The position numbers and the translations under genes were made by a program. Shown piece after piece: positions 58,274 to 64,000 of a stretch of DNA of 64,000 bases. The notes beneath the pieces were generated by a model. That model was given only the letters and a program-made list of their open reading frames with translations, was not told the origin of the DNA and searched no databases. The DNA comes from Streptomyces triculaminicus (GTDB lineage: Bacteria; Actinomycetota; Actinomycetes; Streptomycetales; Streptomycetaceae). Location: the NCBI RefSeq assembly GCF_017349075.1, contig NZ_JAFMOF010000001.1, positions 682,001 to 746,000 on the forward strand, given 5' to 3'. Position 1 is the first letter of the stretch. Every line of letters starts with the position of its first letter.

Positions 58274-58971
58274 GGAGCGATCTGGACACCATGAGGTCCG
58301 TCCTGGAGGGGCTCACCTCCCGGACGAGCGCCTCGGACGGCCTGGCCGCGGAGCGCCGGCCGGTGCCGTTCGCGAACGCCGTGCCCGTCGCCCCGGCCCC
58401 GGAGGCCGAGGACCTGCGGCCGGTCCACGACCTGCGGGACACGCTCGCGCTGCGGCGCTCCTCGCTGCAGTACGCGCAGACGCCCGTACGCACCGACGTG
58501 ATCCTCGCGCGGGTGGGCGAGGTGCTGCGCCGGGACCGCGACGACTGGGGCCTGGACGAGGTGGCGGGCCCGCTGGAGGGCTTCGTCTTCGCGTTCCGCA
58601 GCGAGGGCGCCGAGCCCGGCGTCTACCGGGTGACCGCCGAGGAGACCTCCTACCTGGCCGATCTCGACGTGCTCGGACCGGCCGAGGACCTGGGCGTGCA
58701 GCGGGAGTTCTCCACCGCCGCGGGCATCGTCGCGGTGTACGCCGACCTGGACCGGGCGGACAGCTGGGCGGGAGCCCACGGCTACCGCGTCAGCGCGGTG
58801 CGGGCGGCGATGGCGACGTACGACTTCAACCTCCGCTGCCAGGCGGCGGGGCTGGTCGGCACGCTGTTCGGGGGGCTCATCCCCTCGTCGGTGCGTCATC
58901 TGGTGCACGGTGACGGCGCGACGCGTCATCCCCTGCTGGCGACCACCTACGCCCATCCCCCGCTGAGCTGA
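58270..58971 (+). CDS. second nitroreductase-like dehydrogenase of the thiopeptide cluster
   Basis: A 233-residue protein resembling a shortened SagB-type dehydrogenase (DTLALRRSSLQYAQTPV, then YLADLDVLGPAEDLGVQREFSTAAGIVAVYADLD and AMATYDFNLRCQAAGLVGT). It is coupled to the fusion protein by a four-base overlap. Related clusters encode two such proteins that may act as a heterodimer. It is the last gene of the rightward operon. Confidence 0.75.
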   Translation: MRSDLDTMRSVLEGLTSRTSASDGLAAERRPVPFANAVPVAPAPEAEDLRPVHDLRDTLALRRSSLQYAQTPVRTDVILARVGEVLRRDRDDWGLDEVAGPLEGFVFAFRSEGAEPGVYRVTAEETSYLADLDVLGPAEDLGVQREFSTAAGIVAVYADLDRADSWAGAHGYRVSAVRAAMATYDFNLRCQAAGLVGTLFGGLIPSSVRHLVHGDGATRHPLLATTYAHPPLS

Positions 58972-59124
58972 CCGGATTCCTCTCCTCCACGGGGCCCTTG
59001 TGACCACACCGTGACCAGTTTGTCCTCCGCCCATTAGAGTTGGGGGATCGCCGCTGGTCATCGGGCCAGTACTGACGTGTGGTCCGGGGGCCCTGTGGCG
59101 TATCCGGGGGAGGGAACACAGCCG

Positions 59125-61161
59125 ATGAGCCGCCGCTCCAGTGGACTGATGGGCGTCTGGGCGGAGGCCCAGCGGCAGCAGCAGCGCCAGCACGAGGCCC
59201 GGCAGCGGGCGGCGGCGCAGCAGCAGCGGGACCAGGAGCGGCAACAGCGGGCGCACGACCGCGAGATGGCCCGCCAGGACCGGGAGCGCCGGCAGGCCTA
59301 CCGGCAGGCGCGCGAGGCGGAGGCCCGGCGGCTGACGGAGGAACTCGAGGAGAAGGTCGCGGCGCTGGAGGGCATGCTGGCGGCCGGCTGCGGGGCGCCG
59401 GCGTTCACCACCGCGGCGCTGGCCCGGTCCGAGCGGCTTGAGCCGTTCAACCCCGGCGACCTGGCCCGGCCCATCGTCATGCCGGACCCCTACGACCCCC
59501 GCTACCAGCGCGACCGGCGGGGCTTCGAGGACGACTGGTACGCCGCGCAGGCCGCCGAGACCGAGCGGCTGCGGCGGCTGGAGGAGTACCGGCAGCAGTA
59601 CGACCGGTGGGCCGCGGCCACGCTCGCCGAGACCCGCGAGTACAACGCCGGCATCGGGGAGATGGCGGCCGCGCTGCGGGAGGGCGACCCGGAGGCGGTG
59701 GTGGAGTACTTCTCCGCCGCGCTCTACGCCTCCGGCGCCTGGCCCGAGGACTTCCCCCACCGGATCGCCGCCGCCTACGACCCGGCCGCCCGGCAGCTGG
59801 TGCTCGACTGGGAGCTGCCCGGCCCGGAGGTCGTCCCCGACGTGAAGTCGGTGCGCTACATGGTCAACGCCGACGAGCAGAAGGAGATGTCCCGGCCCGT
59901 CACACAGCGCCGGGCGCTGTACCGGGACGTGCTGGCGCAGTGCGTGCTGCTGGCGGTGCACGAGCTGTTCGCGGCGGACGGGTTCGGGGCGCTGGAGTCC
60001 GTGGCGCTGAACGGGTTCGTCGACGGCAACGACCCGGCCACCGGCAGGCCCGCGCAGATCTTCCTCGCGGCCGTCACCGTCTCCCGGAGCGTCTTCGCGG
60101 GGCTGCGCCTGGAGCAGGTGAGCGCCGTGGAGTGCCTGACCGAGGCGCTCGGCGGGCAGCTGGCCGCCCGCCCCGAGCAGATGGCGGCCGTGCGGCCGGG
60201 GCGGCGGCCGGACGAGGTCGGCCGCGGCGTCGTCTCGCACGGCGGCGACGACGACCCGGACCTCTTCGAGATGGACCCCGTCGCGTTCGAGGGACTGGTC
60301 GCCGAGCTGTTCCGGGCCCGGGGCATGCGCGCGGTGACCACCCAGCGCTCCAACGACGGCGGCGTGGACGTCGAGGCCGTCGACCCGGACCCGATCAGCG
60401 GCGGCCGGATCATCGTGCAGGTCAAGCGCTACCGCAAGACCGTCCCGCCGACCGCCGTGCGCGACCTGTACGGCACCGTGCAGGGGGCCGGGGCCAACAA
60501 GGGCGTGCTCGTGACCACCTCGGGGTTCGGCCCCGGTTCGTACGCCTTCGCCAACGGCAAGCCGCTGACGCTGGTGCCCGGGGAGGAGCTGGTGGAGCTG
60601 CTGGCCCAGCACGGGCTGCGCGGGCGGCTGGGGGGCGGCGCGCCGCGCGGCCGGCGGGCCGCCGCCGCGCCGCCGGACGACCACAACCTGCTCGGCATGT
60701 CCTGGTCCGGGGGCGTCGCCCTCGACGTCTGCGCGCTGGTCTGCGACGGCACCCGCGTCCTCAGCGACGATCACTTCGTCTTCTACAACAACCCGCGCAC
60801 CCCCGACGGCTCCGTGCGCGCGGCGGAGCCCACGCTCGCCGACAAGGCGGCGCTGCGGGTCGCCTTCGACGCGCTGCCGTCCGGCGCGGACCGGCTGGTG
60901 CTGGTGGCGGCGATAGACCCGGCGGTCGATCCGGACGCCGATCTCTCGCACTTCACCGACGCCCGGATACGCCTGGCCGACGCCTCCGGCGCCGAGCTGG
61001 GGCGGCTGGAGGTCTCCGACGGGCGGCCCGGCGAGAAGGCGCTGGTGCTGGGCTCCTTCCGCAGGCGGGCGAGCGGCGACTGGGACTTCGTGATCGGCGG
61101 CAAGGGGTACCCGGGCGGGCTCGAGGCGCTCGTGCGCGACTACGGGATCGACGTGGCCTGA
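59125..61161 (+). CDS. Mrr-type restriction endonuclease domain fused to TerD domain
   Basis: A 678-residue protein. Residues ~10-85 are Gln/Arg/Glu-rich coiled coil; a middle region of unknown fold follows; an Mrr_cat nuclease domain (about 380-490) has FEGLVAELFRARGMRAV, the catalytic GGVDVEA and QVKRY (D-x(n)-Q-x-K of the PD-(D/E)XK fold); a TerD domain (about 520-675) begins LLGMSWSGGVALDVCALVCDG. GGGAGGGAA precedes the ATG at 59125. TerD domains bind calcium and occur in stress and phage-defence systems, so a DNA-damage or defence role is possible. The unusual fusion is directly visible. Confidence 0.88.
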   Translation: MSRRSSGLMGVWAEAQRQQQRQHEARQRAAAQQQRDQERQQRAHDREMARQDRERRQAYRQAREAEARRLTEELEEKVAALEGMLAAGCGAPAFTTAALARSERLEPFNPGDLARPIVMPDPYDPRYQRDRRGFEDDWYAAQAAETERLRRLEEYRQQYDRWAAATLAETREYNAGIGEMAAALREGDPEAVVEYFSAALYASGAWPEDFPHRIAAAYDPAARQLVLDWELPGPEVVPDVKSVRYMVNADEQKEMSRPVTQRRALYRDVLAQCVLLAVHELFAADGFGALESVALNGFVDGNDPATGRPAQIFLAAVTVSRSVFAGLRLEQVSAVECLTEALGGQLAARPEQMAAVRPGRRPDEVGRGVVSHGGDDDPDLFEMDPVAFEGLVAELFRARGMRAVTTQRSNDGGVDVEAVDPDPISGGRIIVQVKRYRKTVPPTAVRDLYGTVQGAGANKGVLVTTSGFGPGSYAFANGKPLTLVPGEELVELLAQHGLRGRLGGGAPRGRRAAAAPPDDHNLLGMSWSGGVALDVCALVCDGTRVLSDDHFVFYNNPRTPDGSVRAAEPTLADKAALRVAFDALPSGADRLVLVAAIDPAVDPDADLSHFTDARIRLADASGAELGRLEVSDGRPGEKALVLGSFRRRASGDWDFVIGGKGYPGGLEALVRDYGIDVA

Positions 61162-61255
61162 CCGACATGGCCTGATCGACGTCGCCTGACCGCCCGGCCC
61201 GGCCCGATCGTGTGATCCACCGCCGGGTGTCGGTGGCGGCTCGTAGACTTCTTCA

Positions 61256-63325
61256 ATGGCCGACCCCACAACGATCATCGAAGCCGCCGGCAGCGACGCC
61301 CTGGCCTGCCTGAGCCGCGTCTTCGGCTACGACGCCTTCCGCGGCGATCAGGAAGAGATCATCGAGCATGTCGTCGCCGGCGGCGACGCGCTCGTCCTGA
61401 TGCCGACCGGCGGCGGCAAGTCGCTGTGCTACCAGATCCCGGCGCTCGTCCGGCCGGGCGTGGGCGTCGTCGTCTCGCCGCTGATCGCGCTCATGCAGGA
61501 CCAGGTCGACGCGCTGCGGGCGCTCGGCGTGCGGGCCGGCTTCCTGAACTCCACGCAGGACTTCGACGAACGCCGCACGGTGGAGGCCGAGTTCCTCGCC
61601 GGCGAGCTGGACCTGCTCTACCTGGCGCCCGAGCGGCTGCGCGTGGACGCCACGCTGCGGCTGCTCGAGCGGGGCAAGATCTCCCTCTTCGCCATCGACG
61701 AGGCGCACTGTGTGGCCCAGTGGGGCCACGACTTCCGGCCCGACTACCTCGCCCTGTCCGCGCTGCACGAGCGCTGGCCGGACGTGCCGCGCATCGCCCT
61801 GACCGCGACCGCCACCGACGCCACGCGCACGGAGATCGCCACGCGGCTGAACCTGCGCGAGGCCCGGCATTTCGTCGCCAGCTTCGACCGGCCCAACATC
61901 CAGTACCGCATCGAGCCCAAGAACGACCCGAAGAAGCAGCTGCTGGAGCTGCTGCGCACCGAGCACGCAGGCGACGCGGGCGTCGTCTACTGCCTCTCGC
62001 GCAAGGGGGTGGAGGACACCGCCGCGTTCCTGGCCCAGCACGGCGTCGAGGCCCTGCCGTACCACGCGGGTCTGGACGCGGGCACGCGCGCGGCCAACCA
62101 GTCGCGCTTCCTGCGCGAGGACGGCGTCGTCATGGTCGCGACGATCGCCTTCGGCATGGGCATCGACAAGCCGGACGTCCGCTTCGTGGCCCACCTGGAC
62201 CTCCCCAAGTCCGTCGAGGGGTACTACCAGGAGACCGGCCGCGCCGGCCGTGACGGCCTGCCCTCGACAGCCTGGCTGGCCTACGGTCTGCAGGATGTCG
62301 TCCAGCAGCGCAAGATGATCGACGGCTCGGAGGGCGACGACGCGCACCGCCGCCGCCTGGGCACCCACCTGGACGCCATGCTGGCCCTGTGCGAGACGGT
62401 CTCCTGCCGTCGCGTGCGGCTGCTGGAGTACTTCGGCCAGCCGAGCAGCGCATGCGGCAACTGCGACACGTGCCTGACCCCGCCGGAAACCTGGGACGGC
62501 ACGGTCGCCGCCCAGAAGTTCCTGTCGGCGATCTTCCGGCTGGCCCGGGAGCGGCGGCAGAAGTTCGGCGCGGGCCACATCATCGACATCCTGATGGGCA
62601 AGAAGACCGCGAAGGTCATCCAGTTCGACCACGACGCCCTGTCCGTCTTCGGCATCGGCGCCGAGCTGTCCGTCGCCGAGTGGCGGGGCGTGGTGCGGCA
62701 GCTGCTGGCCCAGGGCCTGCTGGCCGTGGAGGGCGACTACGGCACGCTCGTCCTCACCGACGCCAGCGCGGACGTGCTCGGCTCGCGCCGCCAGGTGCCG
62801 CTGCGCCGCGAGCCGAAGAAGCCGGCCCGCTCGTCCAAGTCCGCGAAGTCCTCGGGTACGGGCAAGCGCGCCGCCCCGGTCGACCTGCCCGCCTCCGCGG
62901 TGCCGGTCTTCGAGGCGCTGCGCGCCTGGCGGGCGGCGGCCGCGCGGGAGCAGGGCGTGCCCGCGTACGTGATCTTCCACGACGCCACGCTGCGCGAGAT
63001 CGCCACGGCCCGGCCGGCCTCGCTCGGGACGTTGTCCGCGGTGGGCGGCGTCGGCGAGAACAAGCTCGCGAAGTACGGCGAGCAGATCCTCGAGGTGCTC
63101 ACGGGGCTCGGCGACGCCGGGGCGGACGCCGCGGACAGCCCGGCCGCGCCGGTCGCACCTGCCGCGCCGCACGCCCCGGCGCCGCAGGTGCCCGCGCCGC
63201 GCGCGGACAGCCGGCCGCAGCAGGCCCGCCCGGCGGCCCCCCGGCCGACGGCCGGGGACGAGCCGCCGTGGCCCGAGGAGGAGCCGCACTGGGGCGACGA
63301 GGAACCCCCCTTCGAGGACTTCTGA
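61256..63325 (+). CDS. recQ: ATP-dependent DNA helicase RecQ
   Basis: A 689-residue 3'-5' helicase for repair and fork restart. Walker A TGGGKS at 51-56, DEAHC with [19 protein letters not shown] (motif III) and motif [14 protein letters not shown]. The zinc-binding RQC segment holds CGNCDTC and an HRDC domain ([20 protein letters not shown] ... [19 protein letters not shown]) follows. The tail after ~625 is Pro/Ala-rich and ends [16 protein letters not shown]. Confidence 0.95.
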   Translation: MADPTTIIEAAGSDALACLSRVFGYDAFRGDQEEIIEHVVAGGDALVLMPTGGGKSLCYQIPALVRPGVGVVVSPLIALMQDQVDALRALGVRAGFLNSTQDFDERRTVEAEFLAGELDLLYLAPERLRVDATLRLLERGKISLFAIDEAHCVAQWGHDFRPDYLALSALHERWPDVPRIALTATATDATRTEIATRLNLREARHFVASFDRPNIQYRIEPKNDPKKQLLELLRTEHAGDAGVVYCLSRKGVEDTAAFLAQHGVEALPYHAGLDAGTRAANQSRFLREDGVVMVATIAFGMGIDKPDVRFVAHLDLPKSVEGYYQETGRAGRDGLPSTAWLAYGLQDVVQQRKMIDGSEGDDAHRRRLGTHLDAMLALCETVSCRRVRLLEYFGQPSSACGNCDTCLTPPETWDGTVAAQKFLSAIFRLARERRQKFGAGHIIDILMGKKTAKVIQFDHDALSVFGIGAELSVAEWRGVVRQLLAQGLLAVEGDYGTLVLTDASADVLGSRRQVPLRREPKKPARSSKSAKSSGTGKRAAPVDLPASAVPVFEALRAWRAAAAREQGVPAYVIFHDATLREIATARPASLGTLSAVGGVGENKLAKYGEQILEVLTGLGDAGADAADSPAAPVAPAAPHAPAPQVPAPRADSRPQQARPAAPRPTAGDEPPWPEEEPHWGDEEPPFEDF

Positions 63326-63341
63326 GGACTTCCGAGGAGTT

Positions 63342-63999
63342 CTAGGGCGCCCTCGGGCCTCGGTCTCGACCTCGGTCCCGGGCCGGGGCCTTCCAGTCGC
63401 CCGCAGGCCGGGGTGTCACGCGCACCCCGGTCAGGTGGGCGTAGACGACCACGTTGCCCAGGTAGGCGTCGTCCTCCGTCGAGAAGCCTCCGCCGCAGGT
63501 GATCAGCCGCAGCTCGGCCCGCCCGGAGGAGCCGTACACCTTCGCGGACGGGAAGCGCTGCCGGTCGTAGACCTCGATGGCGTCGATGGTGAAGACGGCG
63601 GTCCGCCCGTCCGCGCGGGCCATCTCCACGGTGTCGGCCTTCTTCAGGGCGCCGAGGTTGTAGAAGACCGCCGGGCCGCTCTCGTTGTCGACGTGCCCGG
63701 CGACGACGGCGGTGCCGGACGCGCCGGGCGCGGTGCCGGCGGCGTACCACCCGGCGAGGTTGGTGTCCGCCTCCGGCGGGCTCGCCAGGCTCCGGTCCGG
63801 CAGCAGCCCGAGCGGCATCAGGGGGGCGTCGACCCGGATGGCGGGGATGACCACGCGCGTGGGGGCGGCGGGCGGCAGCGGCGGACGGCCCGCTCGTTGC
63901 GGCGCGGGCCGAGGAGGGCTCGTCCGGGGCGGCGAACGCCTCGGCCCTGGAGGGCTGGGGCGGCGGCGCCTGGTCCTTGGCGCCGTGCTCGATGAGCCA
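63342..63999 (-). CDS. class F sortase, 5' end outside window, possible frameshift
   Basis: The catalytic domain is complete: AGHVDN (catalytic His), LRLITCGGGF (catalytic Cys) and a later Arg in VRVTPRP. The frame open at 63342-63854 starts VVIPAIRVDAPLM. The N-terminal part expected to lead into it (membrane-proximal linker WLIEHGAKDQAPPPQPSRAEAFAA) is in a different frame upstream of about 63890, which implies one extra or two missing bases around 63870-63900. The gene continues past the window edge. Confidence 0.8.
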   Translation of the reverse strand, partial: GSSSTAPRTRRRRPSPPGPRRSPPRTSPPRPAPQRAGRPPLPPAAPTRVVIPAIRVDAPLMPLGLLPDRSLASPPEADTNLAGWYAAGTAPGASGTAVVAGHVDNESGPAVFYNLGALKKADTVEMARADGRTAVFTIDAIEVYDRQRFPSAKVYGSSGRAELRLITCGGGFSTEDDAYLGNVVVYAHLTGVRVTPRPAGDWKAPARDRGRDRGPRAP

Positions 64000-64000
64000 G

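Noticed and set aside
57961..61278. 1105-residue open frame on the minus strand
   Set aside because: It is opposite the dehydrogenase and Mrr-TerD genes, full of His/Arg/Gly runs without domain pattern; a GC-rich shadow.

Overview
The window looks like a stretch of Streptomyces chromosome. G+C is very high, GTG and TTG starts are common, and it carries Streptomyces-type regulators (a SARP, a gamma-butyrolactone-receptor-like TetR, the sigma factor HrdD, an XRE/DUF397 pair) between secondary-metabolism genes.

1-12.3 kb is the edge of a biosynthetic region, probably an aromatic (type II) polyketide cluster whose core lies to the left. It has a phosphopantetheinyl transferase (cut by the window edge), a small SARP activator, an acyl-CoA carboxylase alpha chain with an apparent frameshift, an MBL-fold cyclase-like protein, a secreted protein, an acyl-CoA-dehydrogenase-like flavin monooxygenase, a luciferase-like oxidoreductase and a lipocalin-like protein. 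It ends in a regulatory block: a NarL-type regulator and a DesK-type kinase that overlap tail to tail, a butyrolactone-receptor-like repressor and a soluble orphan kinase. Three ARE-like palindromes sit in the promoters of this block.

12.5-17.1 kb holds a multicopper oxidase between two almost identical Old Yellow Enzyme genes in inverted orientation, a MarR regulator with a pair of operator palindromes, and tRNA-Ala(CGC).

17.2-34.3 kb is a conserved actinobacterial core block: GlpR, GNAT, MogA, MoaC, Glp/MoeA, GalU and 5-formyl-THF cyclo-ligase. It continues with a penicillin-acylase-family Ntn hydrolase, a K+/H+ antiporter, an MFS transporter, an FmdB-type zinc ribbon protein behind a CIRCE-like site, MTA phosphorylase, MscL, LtrA and a P1 peptidase. 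34.3-47.7 kb is mixed: XRE/DUF397, LysR, two drug-efflux-type MFS transporters with their regulators, HrdD with a SigR-type promoter, a DODA-type dioxygenase, an M6 metalloprotease and tRNA-Arg(CCT).

48.1-59.0 kb is a compact thiopeptide cluster. A 47-residue precursor (53186-53329, minus strand) ends in the core SCTTSSVSTSSSSSSS, which closely resembles the berninamycin/geninthiocin group. Around it are a P450, a split LanB dehydratase (two genes), a pyridine synthase candidate, a YcaO cyclodehydratase, a zinc partner protein, a leader-binding/dehydrogenase fusion and a second dehydrogenase-like protein. Together these would form azoles, dehydrate Ser/Thr, close the pyridine and hydroxylate Val. 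No self-resistance methyltransferase, tail-amide enzyme or transporter is visible inside it. The window closes with an Mrr-nuclease/TerD fusion, RecQ and a class F sortase cut by the right edge.

Several genes show one-base discontinuities in G/C runs (carboxylase, second OYE copy, MarR, perhaps the sortase). Uncorrected sequencing errors explain these at least as well as real mutations.
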